Source of the DNA: Campylobacterales bacterium
GTDB lineage: Bacteria > Campylobacterota > Campylobacteria > Campylobacterales > Hydrogenimonadaceae
DNA: 13,831 nt
Assembly: GCA_026986055.1 (NCBI GenBank)
Contig: JALSPH010000086.1
Span: forward strand, 1 to 13,831
Direction: 5' to 3'
Shown here: positions 1 through 9,500 of the stretch, one piece after another
Layout: each line of letters starts with the position of its first letter
Numbering within the stretch: the stretch's first letter is position 1
Position numbers and translations under genes: made by a program
The notes under the pieces: model-generated
What the model saw: the letters and a program-made list of their open reading frames with translations, nothing else
What the model was told of the DNA's origin: nothing
The model's database searches: none

Positions 1-1
1 C

Positions 2-1561
2 AGCTTCAGTGTCGAAGATACCGGTATCGGTATATCTCCGGACAAAAAAGCGCATATTTTCGAAGCCTTCTCTCAAGCGGACACAAGCGTCACGAGAAAA
101 TTCGGCGGTACGGGGCTTGGCCTTACTATCTCCGCAAGATATGCAGAACTTATGGGCGGGCACCTGCAGCTTGAGAGTGAACTCGGCAAAGGAACAAAGT
201 TCTACTTCACTCTCGAATTCGACGAGCTCCCTCAAATGAACGAAGATATGTACAAACGCTTCTCCAATGTTTCCGTCGCAATGTTTACATCGCCGAGTAT
301 GCACAAAAAGCAGGATGATTACATCAAAGAGTACCTTGAATTTTACGGTGCTACACTCATTCCGTTCGGATCACCGGAAGATCTTATAAAATTGGCATCG
401 GAAAAGAAAGTACAGTCGGTACTGATCGACAGCGACTATGCATCGGATGCAGATCTTCGCAAAATGGGCAAAACTCCCCTTCACTGCAATGTGATTATAA
501 AATCTACTCAGCAAAAACGTATCGAAACTCTAAAGCTACACTGTGAAAAGATTCTATACGAACCTGTCAATGCTACCAAAATGGTCGCCGTTCTTAAAGC
601 TGCGACATCGGAAGTGGTCAAAGAGGTTCGTCGTCCGCTTATTGATATCGAGCATATAGGATTCAACGCAAAAGCGCTTGTTGCAGAGGACAACACAATC
701 AACCAGAAGCTCATCAAGCGTACCCTTGAAGATTTGGGACTTACGGTCGAACTGGCGGACAATGGCCTCGAAGCTTTCGAAAAACGCAGAAGCGGCGATT
801 TTGACATAATATTCATGGATATCTCAATGCCGGTAATGGATGGTGTCGAAGCTACCCACGAAATCCTCGATTATGAAGAGGATGAAAACGTACCGCATAT
901 TCCGATTGTAGCCCTTACGGCAAACGCACTCAAAGGTGACAGGGAGCGCTTCTTGGCAGAAGGCCTCGACGAGTACACGACAAAACCTCTTATCAGAGAA
1001 GAGATTATTTCGATTTTGAAAAAGTTTCTTGCGGAAAAAATGAGCTCCAAAGATAAAAAAGAGGTAAAAGAGGAACAAAAGGGTAAAAGCTCACCTGTAT
1101 TTGAAGAGGAGGAGAGGAGAGAAGAGAAAGAGTTTGATTTTGGCTTGGCCGAAGAAGCACCGATAAAAAAGCCGGAAACGAAGAAGGCTGAAAAAGATAG
1201 AGGAAGTGAAAAATCTCCAGATAAGATAGTAGTTTTGAAAAAAAGTCTGCTTGAAGGTAAAATTTTTGCAAATATGCTTCACGAACTTGGCTATAAAGTC
1301 GATATAGCTAATGACACCAAAGATTTGATCGGTAAAAGCGACGATGAAACGGCCCTTATTTTTGTAGATAAAGAGGTGGAAAATCTTGCTTTACCTGCTC
1401 TTCGAAACGAGATACGAATGAAGGCACCGAAAGCATCGCTCGTACTAATGACGGATCCCGCAAGTGTTGTGAGCGAAGAAGAGAGAAAAGAGAGCGATGA
1501 AGTAATCGTAAACTTGGTAAATCGTGATCTTATACGTTTAATAGTGGAAAAATTCATATAG
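2..1561 (+). CDS. Hybrid sensor histidine kinase, 3' part (5' end outside window)
   Basis: The frame is open from the window edge to TAG at 1559-1561, giving 519 visible residues with no start. Residues 1-72 are the end of a HATPase_c domain: the G1 box DTGIGI, the F box IFEAFSQAD and the G2 box GGTGLGL are all present, so the kinase looks catalytically intact. Next comes a receiver-like fold (about 88-205) with an Asp at about 143, but Glu at about 187 where the conserved Lys-Pro should be. A canonical receiver follows (about 220-345) with AEDN, the phosphoacceptor in FMDISMP (about D273) and TKPL (about K328). A charged Lys/Glu-rich linker (about 346-405) leads to a second degenerate receiver (about 408-519), which keeps an Asp (about 456) but lacks the N-terminal acidic pair and the C-terminal Lys. 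The sensor and HisKA domains are out of view, so the signal is unknown. A response regulator gene follows 16 bases downstream. Confidence 0.93.
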   Translation, partial: SFSVEDTGIGISPDKKAHIFEAFSQADTSVTRKFGGTGLGLTISARYAELMGGHLQLESELGKGTKFYFTLEFDELPQMNEDMYKRFSNVSVAMFTSPSMHKKQDDYIKEYLEFYGATLIPFGSPEDLIKLASEKKVQSVLIDSDYASDADLRKMGKTPLHCNVIIKSTQQKRIETLKLHCEKILYEPVNATKMVAVLKAATSEVVKEVRRPLIDIEHIGFNAKALVAEDNTINQKLIKRTLEDLGLTVELADNGLEAFEKRRSGDFDIIFMDISMPVMDGVEATHEILDYEEDENVPHIPIVALTANALKGDRERFLAEGLDEYTTKPLIREEIISILKKFLAEKMSSKDKKEVKEEQKGKSSPVFEEEERREEKEFDFGLAEEAPIKKPETKKAEKDRGSEKSPDKIVVLKKSLLEGKIFANMLHELGYKVDIANDTKDLIGKSDDETALIFVDKEVENLALPALRNEIRMKAPKASLVLMTDPASVVSEEERKESDEVIVNLVNRDLIRLIVEKFI

Positions 1562-1577
1562 ATTGAAGGATAGTTTA

Positions 1578-1952
1578 ATGAGTGGACTTAAAGTTTTGGT
1601 TGTCGACGATGATATGATAAATAGAAAACTGATGGCGGCCATGCTGAAAAAAAACCCGACAATAGAAGAGATAGTGGAAGCCTCCGACGGTCAGGAGGCT
1701 ATAACTCTGCTGAAGGATCTTAACGATATAGATCTGGTATTACTCGATATCATAATGCCTGTTATGGATGGAATCGCAGTTTTGCAGATCATGAATTCCA
1801 ACCCTAAATTGCAGAATATCCCTGTTATAGTTCTGACTACCGACGAGACAAAGAAGAGTGAAGCCCTAAACAGCGGAGCAAACGACTTTATAGCCAAACC
1901 TGTCAGGGAGAACGATATAATGGAGAAAATTCAGCGTCTATCAACTTTATAA
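1578..1952 (+). CDS. Single-domain CheY-like response regulator
   Basis: This 124-residue protein is a receiver domain with no output domain. The acidic cluster VVDDD lies near the N-terminus, the phosphoacceptor Asp is in VLLDIIMP, the switch Thr is in VLTTDE and the conserved Lys is in AKPV, so all key residues are present. The start is ATG 1578, preceded by GAAGGA at 1565-1570 with 7-base spacing. An upstream in-frame TTG at 1563 has no ribosome binding site of its own. It follows the hybrid kinase by 16 bases and is probably cotranscribed, so it likely takes phosphate from that kinase or a related one. Such stand-alone receivers act by protein-protein contact, for example at the flagellar switch or on another kinase. 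Nothing here identifies the target, and I do not claim it is the chemotaxis CheY. Confidence 0.92.
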   Translation: MSGLKVLVVDDDMINRKLMAAMLKKNPTIEEIVEASDGQEAITLLKDLNDIDLVLLDIIMPVMDGIAVLQIMNSNPKLQNIPVIVLTTDETKKSEALNSGANDFIAKPVRENDIMEKIQRLSTL

Positions 1953-1982
1953 CTCTACAATCACAAGAACCCAAATAAGAGA

Positions 1983-1999
1983 GCTCCCATAGGGGGAGC
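1983..1999. terminator. Candidate terminator hairpin between convergent genes
   Basis: A perfect 6-bp GC-rich stem (GCTCCC / GGGAGC, loop ATAGG) lies 30 bases after the response regulator stop and 3 bases after the lon stop, which converge here. The flanks have only short T stretches on either strand, so intrinsic termination would be weak. The position is the main support. Confidence 0.45.
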
Positions 2000-2002
2000 C
2001 TT

Positions 2003-4429
2003 CTAATCTCTCTCCATCAAAGCCTCGTTCAATACATCTTCGATTTTTTTAACCGGTACTATCTCAAGAGCCTCTTTTACCACATCCGGAATGTCATCGA
2101 GGTCTCTTTTATAATTCTTTTCAGGAATCAACACCTTCTTTATCTTAGCTTTGTAGGCTGCTATAAGCTTCTCTTTGAGTCCACCTATCGGCAACACTTT
2201 TCCTGTCAACGTAAGCTCGCCGGTCATAGCTACATCGGCGCGGACTTTGTACTCACCCAAAATCGAAGCTATCGCGGTAGCCATCGTAATACCTGCACTT
2301 GGACCATCTTTTGGGGTCGCGCCTTCGGGAATATGTATATGAAGGTCGTATCGCTTGTAGACTTCACTCGGTTCGAGCTTGATCTTCTCTTCTCTCTCTT
2401 TCACCGTTTTTGGAATTATCTTCTCATCGATTGCCAGTTGCCCGCGGTCTATCAGCGTTTTTACCACACTCAGTGCAATTCTTGCGGACTCTTTCATGAC
2501 ATCTCCAAGGCTTCCCGTAAGCTGAAGGGCACCTTTGCCTTTTATTTTGATACTCTCTATCTTCAGAACATCCCCGCCTACGGCAGTCCATGCAAGACCG
2601 TTCACCACACCGACCGTTGGAACATTGTCGGTTACATCTATCTCGAAAATAGGTTTGTCGAGAAACTCGTGAAGATTCTTCACCGTGACAGATATCTTTT
2701 TGATATCGGGATTGCTCAATATCTCTTTTGCCGCTTTCCTTATCATATCTGCAATTCGGCGTCGCAGGTTCCTGACACCCGCTTCTCTGGTATAGTTCTC
2801 TATCACCATCTCCAGTGCCGCCTTGGTTATGGAAAACTCACTCTTTTTAAGAGCATGTTTTTTCAGCTCCTGAGGAATCAGGTAGCGCTTGGCTATCTCA
2901 TACTTCTCCTGCGGTGTGTAGCTGCTAAGGAAGATGAACTCCATACGGTCGCGCAGCGGTCCCGGAATCGCTCCCACATCGTTTGCCGTCGCTATAAATA
3001 TAACCTGGCTCAAATCGATATTGAAATTGAGGTAGTAGTCTCTAAAAGCACTGTTCTGTTCAGGATCAAGTATCTCGAGCAGAACCGAGGTCGGATCCCC
3101 CCTCATACTTCTGCCTACTTTGTCTATCTCGTCCAGAACCATAACGGGGTTCATCTCCTGCGCATCTATCAAGCCTTGAACTATACGGCCGGGCATCGCA
3201 CCTATATATGTCCGGCGGTGGCCTCTAAGCTCGTTTACATCCTCCAGACCTCCAAGGGCTATACGTACGAGCTTTCTTTTAAGAGCTTTCGATATGGAGT
3301 TTGCAAGAGAGGTTTTCCCTATGCCTGGAGGTCCGGCGAAGCAAAGAATCGCCCCTTTGATCTCTTTCTCTTTGACCCCTCTTAGCTCGGCAAGCTCTCT
3401 TACGGAAAAATACTCCACTATCCGCTCTTTAGGCTTTTTCAACGAGTAGTGGTCTTTGTCGAGCTGCCTTTGGACATCTTCGACACTTAGATGTTTTTTC
3501 GCATATTTTCCAAAAGGTATCTCAAGAACCCAGTCAAGATACCCTTGAATCATATTCGCATCCGCAGAGTCCGGATGCATACGCGCGAAACGATCTATCT
3601 GCTTTTTCACCTCTTTGTAGGCATCTTCGTTCATATAAGGCTTTTTTGCCTCGAGCTTCTTGTAGTACTCCTCTATCTCCTCTTCCCGTTGAGTGTCGGT
3701 GCCAAGCTCCTGCTGAATTTGCTTGAGCTGCTCTTTCAGGAAATACTCTTTGTTTACCTGCTCTATACGGCTATGAACTTTCGAGCGGATCTCTTTTTGA
3801 AGTTTACTCGCCTCTATCTCTTCGCTTATTATGTCTATCAGCAGCAGCAACCTCTGCTCTACGTCCTCCTCTATGAAAAGCTCGTAGGCTTCCGGTTTCT
3901 TTATCCTTATAGTGCTTGAAATCAGATCTGCTATTCTGTTTGGTTCGTGATTCTCCTCAATCGTTCTGACAAGGTCCGGCGGAAACTGGTTGGAGACTGC
4001 AGAGAGTGTTCTTAGCTTCTCTCGCAGAACCTCCATAAGTGCTTCGATTTTCAGTTCGTTGTAGGGCTTCGACTTTATTATGTCCACTTTCGCGACAAGC
4101 GGAGAGGTGGCTACCTCGTCTATGATACGCCCGCGTGCAAGCCCTTGAAAAAGGACCTTTATACGCCCGTCCGGCAGAGTCACCTTGCGCATAATGGAGC
4201 CCACCACGCCGGCATTGTAGATTGCGTCGAAGGTTCTCTCACCCTCATGGTTTGGCTTTGTCGGACAGACAAGAACCAAAGAGTTGCTCTCAACCGCTTC
4301 TATAGCTGCCTGCACATTCTTTTCATCGCTAAGAAAAATGGGTGATATCATAAAGGGGTACAAAAATAGATCATCTTCCACAATGACCGGTATATCGGCC
4401 GGAAATGCGCCGTAATCGCTCAGCTGCAT
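2003..4429 (-). CDS. lon: ATP-dependent Lon protease
   Basis: This is a full-length (808 residues) cytoplasmic LonA-type AAA+ serine protease, which unfolds and degrades misfolded and regulatory proteins. The order is typical: an N-terminal substrate-binding domain (about 10-200), a coiled helical region, and an AAA+ module with Walker [10 protein letters not shown] (K at about 372) and Walker B VLDEIDK (D433, E434). The C-terminal protease domain has Ser711 in DGPSAG and Lys754 in GGLKEK; the 43-residue spacing equals that of Ser679/Lys722 in E. coli Lon. The ATG start is preceded by GGAGG at close spacing and by a strong promoter at 4460-4488. The gene lies downstream of the bamD-like gene on the same strand but has its own promoter. 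No HspR/HAIR-type inverted repeat was found in the promoter region. The long frames on the opposite strand are antisense shadows. Confidence 0.98.
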   Translation of the reverse strand: MQLSDYGAFPADIPVIVEDDLFLYPFMISPIFLSDEKNVQAAIEAVESNSLVLVCPTKPNHEGERTFDAIYNAGVVGSIMRKVTLPDGRIKVLFQGLARGRIIDEVATSPLVAKVDIIKSKPYNELKIEALMEVLREKLRTLSAVSNQFPPDLVRTIEENHEPNRIADLISSTIRIKKPEAYELFIEEDVEQRLLLLIDIISEEIEASKLQKEIRSKVHSRIEQVNKEYFLKEQLKQIQQELGTDTQREEEIEEYYKKLEAKKPYMNEDAYKEVKKQIDRFARMHPDSADANMIQGYLDWVLEIPFGKYAKKHLSVEDVQRQLDKDHYSLKKPKERIVEYFSVRELAELRGVKEKEIKGAILCFAGPPGIGKTSLANSISKALKRKLVRIALGGLEDVNELRGHRRTYIGAMPGRIVQGLIDAQEMNPVMVLDEIDKVGRSMRGDPTSVLLEILDPEQNSAFRDYYLNFNIDLSQVIFIATANDVGAIPGPLRDRMEFIFLSSYTPQEKYEIAKRYLIPQELKKHALKKSEFSITKAALEMVIENYTREAGVRNLRRRIADMIRKAAKEILSNPDIKKISVTVKNLHEFLDKPIFEIDVTDNVPTVGVVNGLAWTAVGGDVLKIESIKIKGKGALQLTGSLGDVMKESARIALSVVKTLIDRGQLAIDEKIIPKTVKEREEKIKLEPSEVYKRYDLHIHIPEGATPKDGPSAGITMATAIASILGEYKVRADVAMTGELTLTGKVLPIGGLKEKLIAAYKAKIKKVLIPEKNYKRDLDDIPDVVKEALEIVPVKKIEDVLNEALMERD

Positions 4430-4459
4430 AAATCCTCCAAAAGTTTTAAATTTTTCTTA

Positions 4460-4488
4460 AATATAGTGATTTTTTTTCCATTTGTCAA
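4460..4488 (-). promoter_or_regulatory. Sigma70-type promoter of lon
   Basis: Read on the minus strand there is a perfect -35 TTGACA (4483-4488), a 17-base spacer and -10 TATATT (4460-4465). Transcription would start near 4453, about 24 bases before the lon ATG. The spacer holds a run of eight A. This is the closest match to consensus in the window. Confidence 0.78.
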
Positions 4489-4514
4489 GAGGTGGAGTGG
4501 CCTGAGAGACTCAT

Positions 4515-4536
4515 CTTTTGCACACACTGCAAAAAG
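4515..4536. repeat. Small inverted repeat between bamD-like gene and lon
   Basis: TTTTGCA and TGCAAAA form a perfect 7-bp dyad around a 5-base loop, 12 bases after the bamD-like stop and upstream of the lon promoter. The stem is AT-rich and no T-run follows on the minus strand, so it is at best a weak terminator or a protein-binding dyad. Confidence 0.3.
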
Positions 4537-4547
4537 CTGGAGTCCAT

Positions 4548-5195
4548 CTACTCGAAAAGTGCTCCAAGCCACCCTTTTTGCGGAAGCTCTATCTGCTCTT
4601 TTTTCAACCAGCTCTTCTCGTTTCGCTCCCTATATATCCGGGCGGCTTCGGGCTTGTCTCGCCTATCGTAGAGTGCGGCGATCTTTTCGTTCATTATGAA
4701 TCTCGTCATCTCCAGACGCACCTCCATAGTCTCGACCATCGGCTTGAATTGGCTTGAAGTGTAAACTTTTATGAACCTTTTCGCTTTTTCAAGAGTCTCC
4801 TCTATCAACTCCTGGTTTCTTTCGGGAGACTTGAGCCCCATAAAGGATGTTTTTATCTTCATGAACTCTATGAAGTCACGATTTTTGGAGGTTCCGTAGC
4901 GCTTCAGATACTCATCGAGATAGAAGTTGGCCAGAAGATACTCCTCCTCATCCATATGAGCCTGAATCAAAATCTCCATAGCTTCCGGTATCAGAGGAGA
5001 ACCGACATGCTCGCTCTCGAGTGATGTGAAATAGTCGTCCGCTTTTTCTATATTGCCCGCAGCGACGCTTCGCATCAATTTTTTGTACCAGTAGAGTGCC
5101 GGCTTTTCATACTCCTGTTCGCTTTTCGTGCTACAGCCTCCAAGAGCCAGAAGAAGGCTGAAAGCAACGACAATTTGCAGAACGAAACGATACAT
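4548..5195 (-). CDS. bamD: Outer membrane assembly lipoprotein, BamD-like
   Basis: This 215-residue lipoprotein has a short charged N-terminus, a hydrophobic stretch (residues 4-18) and the lipobox LGGC with Cys21 as the lipidated residue. The mature part is alpha-helical with TPR-like segments (for example the ALYWYKKL and AEEYxxA-like helices around 33-110), matching BamD/YfiO, the essential partner of BamA in inserting outer membrane beta-barrels. BamD is usually about 220-245 residues, so the length fits. The position next to lon and divergent from fliW matches the Campylobacter locus as I recall it. The start codon ATG is at 5193-5195 with a modest AAAGG-type ribosome binding site. It is not obviously coupled to lon, as a 118-base gap with a strong promoter separates them. 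The identification rests on the lipobox, helical character and synteny rather than on a diagnostic motif. Confidence 0.82.
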   Translation of the reverse strand: MYRFVLQIVVAFSLLLALGGCSTKSEQEYEKPALYWYKKLMRSVAAGNIEKADDYFTSLESEHVGSPLIPEAMEILIQAHMDEEEYLLANFYLDEYLKRYGTSKNRDFIEFMKIKTSFMGLKSPERNQELIEETLEKAKRFIKVYTSSQFKPMVETMEVRLEMTRFIMNEKIAALYDRRDKPEAARIYRERNEKSWLKKEQIELPQKGWLGALFE

Positions 5196-5220
5196 TCAGA
5201 ACCTTTTTGATAAACTTTGG

Positions 5221-5226
5221 TACGAT
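5221..5226 (+). promoter_or_regulatory. Putative -10 element for fliW-proC
   Basis: TACGAT, directly preceded by TTTGG, matches the TTTGnTAnnAT style of Campylobacterota promoters and resembles the element before hpf in this window. No good -35 is seen, which is common in this phylum. Start would be near 5233, giving a leader of about 65 bases. A weak reverse TAAAAT (5225-5230) overlaps it and could serve the divergent bamD-like gene. Confidence 0.5.
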
Positions 5227-5249
5227 TTTAGCCGATATATTATTACTTA

Positions 5250-5274
5250 CCCATTAAAGGGTGCCTTTATTGGG
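5250..5274 (+). promoter_or_regulatory. Hairpin in the fliW leader
   Basis: Two 11-base arms (CCCATTAAAGG and CCTTTATTGGG) are complementary at 10 of 11 positions around a 3-base loop. It ends 7 bases before the AAAAGGA ribosome binding site of fliW. It lacks a following T-run, so it is more likely a leader RNA structure than a terminator. Confidence 0.5.
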
Positions 5275-5297
5275 GATCCGCAAAAGGACTGTTATTC

Positions 5298-5702
5298 ATG
5301 GATTTTAAAGCAGCAATCCCAATTCTCGGGTTTGAATCGTGCAAAGAGGTGAGATTGGAAGAGATAGATGGAGAGTTCTACAGGCTTGTCGACAAAAACG
5401 GTGCCGCGACTCCCACTTTCACACTCGTAACTCCGGCTCTCTTGCGAAACGACTATATTTTCGACCTGCCTCAAAGCGTAGCTCAAAAGCTAAAGGCCGA
5501 AAGCCCCGAAGATTTGATGGTGCTCAACATTATGATCATAGACACCCCGATAGAGAATTCGCACGTGAACTTCCTGGCTCCCCTGCTTTTCAACAAGAAA
5601 AGCGGCCTTATGGGGCAGATAGTTCTCGATAGCCAGAAATACCCGAACTTTTCTCTCGCAGATCCACTGAACAAATACATCGAAAGGGAGAGTGCATCAT
5701 GA
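5298..5702 (+). CDS. fliW: Flagellar assembly factor FliW
   Basis: This 134-residue protein has the FliW fold pattern: an N-terminal strand region (IPILGFES), a central FxLVTP-like segment (TFTLVTPALL) and the family signature VNFLAPLLFN followed by GQIVL (about residues 89-110). FliW is a small cytoplasmic protein that binds flagellin and antagonises the RNA-binding regulator CsrA, tying flagellin translation to secretion. The length is close to that of known FliW proteins (about 130-150). The ATG at 5298 is preceded by AAAAGGA. The stop overlaps the proC start by four bases (ATGA), implying translational coupling. Its presence suggests the organism is flagellated, although no other flagellar gene is in view. 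Confidence 0.95.
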   Translation: MDFKAAIPILGFESCKEVRLEEIDGEFYRLVDKNGAATPTFTLVTPALLRNDYIFDLPQSVAQKLKAESPEDLMVLNIMIIDTPIENSHVNFLAPLLFNKKSGLMGQIVLDSQKYPNFSLADPLNKYIERESAS

Positions 5703-6460
5703 AAGTGACTATAGTCGGACCGGGTAAAATGGCTCTGGCACTCGCAAAAGGGCTGGAGAAGGAGCATGAACTTACAATTGTAGGCAGAGACGGAGAGAGA
5801 CTGCTTCACTTTACGAACCAACTCGCCAAGCATGCAAAAACCGCTCTTTTGGAAAAGTACGATATGGATGGAGAAACGGTGATACTATGCGTCAAGCCAA
5901 ACGCTCTTAAAGCTGCCGCATCGACACTGAAAGGAAAAGCGAAAACTCTCTACTCCGTCCTGGCCGGCACCGAAATAAAAGAGCTTCAAAAAGCTATAAA
6001 AGCGGAAAACTACGTAAGAGCCATGCCAAATCTTGCAGCCGAATTTTTCGCTTCGATGACGACGATCACCGGAGATGAAACGAAAAAAGAGGAGGCGAAA
6101 ACCCTTTTTGGCGCCATAGGCAAAACCCTTTGGGTAGGAAGCGAGAAGGAGCTAGATATCGCCACCGCAATCGCAGGAAGCGGCCCCGCATACCTGGCTA
6201 TGGTAGCGGAAGCTTTGGCGGACGGCGGCGTGAAAGAGGGTCTAAAGAGAAGTGACGCCATGAAACTGGTAGAGGGGCTTTTTTATGGGTTCGCGCCACT
6301 GCTTGCCCACAGCCACCCCGCACTTTTGAAAGATGCGGTCATGAGCCCCGGAGGCACGACGGCGGCAGGTTGTGCCGCTTTGGAAAGCAAAGGTGCAAGA
6401 GCGGCATTCATGGAAGCCGTCCATAGTGCATTCAATATTACAAAAGATAATGAATGTTAA
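5699..6460 (+). CDS. proC: Pyrroline-5-carboxylate reductase
   Basis: This 253-residue enzyme catalyses the last step of proline synthesis, reducing 1-pyrroline-5-carboxylate to proline with NAD(P)H in the cytoplasm. The N-terminus carries the Rossmann dinucleotide motif (VGPGKMA, Gly7 and Gly9). The C-terminal dimerisation and active-site domain has AGSGPAYL (Gly160 onwards) and the ProC signature SPGGTTAAG (Ser216 onwards). It is slightly shorter than the usual 260-280 residues, but nothing essential appears missing. The ATG overlaps the fliW stop, and the pairing with fliW appears to be a conserved Campylobacterota arrangement rather than a functional link. A 107-base gap follows before the giant secreted-protein gene. 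Confidence 0.95.
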   Translation: MKVTIVGPGKMALALAKGLEKEHELTIVGRDGERLLHFTNQLAKHAKTALLEKYDMDGETVILCVKPNALKAAASTLKGKAKTLYSVLAGTEIKELQKAIKAENYVRAMPNLAAEFFASMTTITGDETKKEEAKTLFGAIGKTLWVGSEKELDIATAIAGSGPAYLAMVAEALADGGVKEGLKRSDAMKLVEGLFYGFAPLLAHSHPALLKDAVMSPGGTTAAGCAALESKGARAAFMEAVHSAFNITKDNEC

Positions 6461-6501
6461 TGTTAAGAGACTTTTTATCGCATCGAAGATATTATCTATT
6501 A

Positions 6502-6507
6502 TATATT
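6502..6507 (+). promoter_or_regulatory. Weak candidate -10 element for the giant gene cluster
   Basis: TATATT lies in an AT-rich stretch 61 bases before the start codon of the 1540-residue gene. There is no convincing -35. A second candidate, TATACT at 6541-6546, would start transcription inside the ribosome binding site and is less likely. A dyad (6519-6553) lies between this element and the gene. Confidence 0.3.
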
Positions 6508-6518
6508 GGGATAAGGAG

Positions 6519-6553
6519 CGTTTAATCAAAAAGTACTCTGTATACTTTAAACG
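6519..6553. repeat. Inverted repeat upstream of the giant secreted-protein gene
   Basis: CGTTTAA (6519-6525) and TTAAACG (6547-6553) are perfect inverted 7-mers with 21 bases between. The right arm touches the GAAGGAG ribosome binding site (6553-6559). It could be an operator or an RNA stem that partly occludes translation. The middle does not pair well. Confidence 0.4.
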
Positions 6554-6567
6554 AAGGAGCTCTGACT

Positions 6568-9500
6568 ATGAAACTGCTTAAAACGTTTGTCATATATATT
6601 TCACTATTCCTCGCAGTAGCGAACGGCGCCACACTTACCGACGACTTCGAATCGGGCTCCAAAAATGGATGGACCAATTGGGGAACTTCACTCATCTATT
6701 ACGGCAGTCCGATAGACTCACATGTTTTGAGAATCAACCAGGAGTTGCGCTGGAAGAGCAAAATTTACGATTTTGGCCCATCGAATGCGAACCTTCCCGT
6801 AACCATAGAGTTCGACTTTTGGGGGATCGGAGGATGGGAGAGCGGAGCCCAATATACCGACTACGTTTATGTCCAGGTAAACGGACAAAACCTGGTAAAC
6901 GGAGAAACGATACCGGGAGCAGATGGAAGCAATGTACCGGTCCATAAACATTTTTCTCTAACTTCATCCACGGATGCTAACGGAAAGGTAGTACTTAGAA
7001 TAATGTACGACGTTTCGGCTCCATCGGCTGAAAAAGCGCTTATCGACAACTTCGTTCTAAGCACCTCCTCCTCAGCTACGATAGATGCCGTCGACGACAG
7101 CTATACGACACCTCCCGACAATCCTCTTAACGCCAACGTTCTAAGCAACGATATCGGAACAAATATAAAGGTCACTTCATATACCCCACCTGCAAACGGA
7201 GGCTCTCTCTCCATCCAGTATGACGGCAACTTCACATATACGCCTCCTCCGGGCTTCATAGGAACCGACACATTCACATACACCATTACGGACGAAAACA
7301 ATCTAACCGACACTGCAACGGTTTCTATAAAGGTAGAAACAGTTATAACGAATGGAGTGGAACTACCTTTCTACCTAATAAACCCTCCGGAGTCTCGCAA
7401 TCTAATAGGAGACTACAAAATAGCTGGTAACACCGTACTATGCCTTACGGAGCTTACCGACGGCTATGGAGGTACATGCCACGGCGATACCGATTACCAA
7501 AATATCACCAGCAACATGCATGTAACGAAGTATCTCGATATTGACAACGACCCGAGCACATGGAACTCCACCTCATCCTATGTTGAAATTCCAAACACGT
7601 ACGACACTGAGACCGGAATTATCTGGGCAGGCCTTTTCTGGCAGGGGCGCATAAGCGTAGACAAGAACCACCCCATACACTACGCAGTCGAAAACGGCTC
7701 CACGTACGACTTCGTAGAGGTTGGAAAAGGTACTTCGATAGGCATAAGTCAGTTCGACATAAGCCAGACCGGGGCACTCGATATAAAACTGAAGATAAAC
7801 AGCGGCGGCTACAACGACGTCAAGGCCAACACTTTCCACGTTTACGAGAGCAGCAACGGCCAGACATATGCTGCATATGCCAATGTGACGTCACTATTTG
7901 GATCTAACGCTATTTCACCGGGGAAAAATACATTTACAGTAGCGAACCTTACGACGATGGAAGGAAGAGAGCCTTCGCCGGGAGCTTTCGGCGGATGGAG
8001 CCTTGTAGTTATATACGCGGAGGATTACACAAAAGGGACTCCAAAGAATATTTCAATTTACAACGGTTTCATCTCTATAAACGAAAACAACAATCCCATC
8101 AAAATAAGCGGCTTCAGACTCCCGGAGTCGGGAAAAATCAAAGCACAGCTTTCCGTCTTTTCCGGTGAAGGAGAGTACAGATATGGACGAACACCCTACA
8201 ATAATGCGCAAGATTGGATGAAGATAAGCGACAGCGAAACGAGCGGTTATGAATATATGCCGGGCCTTACGGCAGGTACACATGTAGGAAACCGCGACAA
8301 TATGTTCGATGCCAGACTCGACAATATTTTAAGAGACGACATCGTAAACGGAGTCGACAACAACCTCAGTACGAACAATGTAGGTGTCGACGTGGACAAC
8401 TACGACGTTTCAACCCTGATGGAGCAGTACAGAGACGCGAACCCGCTTGTTGACAGCGTCTATATAAAAATGTTTAGCAATAACGACTACATAACTCCAA
8501 GCATGATGGCCTTTTCATCGGAGCTTTACGTACCTAAAATATGCTACGACTACACGTTCGATATCGACGGTTACGTGCTGGATAGCTCTCAGAACGACGT
8601 CAACACCACTCTGCACCTGTCGGCACCCGACAAACCCCTGAGGACACACCTGCTCATTCGAAGTCTCGAAGGGGATTTCCCTCTTGAAAATGCGGAGCTT
8701 ACAGTCTCCGTCAAAGATAAAAATATGCTCAAATATATAGATGGAAGCGTCATGCAGGCAGTCTACAATATAAACGAATACGAACCTGCAAGCCAACTCT
8801 CGCATAATGTTACAGATGGCGGTTTCAGTCTATACTTTGGAGAAGGAGCGACTCCTAACCAAGGCGGAACCATGAACGCCAATCAAAGTAACTACATACT
8901 TTTCGACTACGAAACCAATGCTTCTCAGCCAAGAATAGAGACTCTTTTCCTCTTCGACGTCAATTTCACGGTAAACTACGGGAGCGGCCCCGTATCTATC
9001 TATAGACACCTCGACGCTAACAGCAGATGCCCTACCTCTACCGTATACGCACCCGAGTGGGGAATCTTCAACGTTATCAGCGACGCCACAAAGCCTACGA
9101 CATACAATTTGATCACACAGGTTTCAAGTAGAAACTTCGATGTTCACGGTATCTTCTACGACGCAGACTACGAGACGCCGAAAGCGGTGACTACAAACAT
9201 CGAAATAGAGATGATAAACGCGAACTTTTTCAAAAGCGACACGAACGCTTCGTGCAACAACCCGGACTCCAACATCACGGAGCCGGTATATGTAAGCTTC
9301 AACAACTCCGCAACGACGGACGCCATACCCAACACTCCAGATTTTGCTCTTAGAAACACGGCATTTAGAGTATGGTACCTTGAAGACAATAAGAGTACCC
9401 TAGTAAAAAACACATGTACCAGTAGAAACGACGAAACGTGTATGAAAACACTATACGACTCCAAATTCGCATCTTTCGACACTCTTTGCAAATCTGCATG

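Noticed and set aside
9..239. 76-codon frame overlapping the kinase 5' part
   Set aside because: Out of frame with the clear HATPase motifs; a shadow.
1563..1577. Upstream TTG start for the response regulator
   Set aside because: ATG 1578 has a well-spaced GAAGGA that lies inside this extension; TTG has none.
2333..3919. Long open frames (350 and 142 codons) on the plus strand opposite lon
   Set aside because: They are exact antisense to conserved lon domains, lack ribosome binding sites and have no recognisable protein features.
6541..6546. TATACT as the promoter of the giant gene
   Set aside because: Transcription would begin at or inside the ribosome binding site at 6553-6559.
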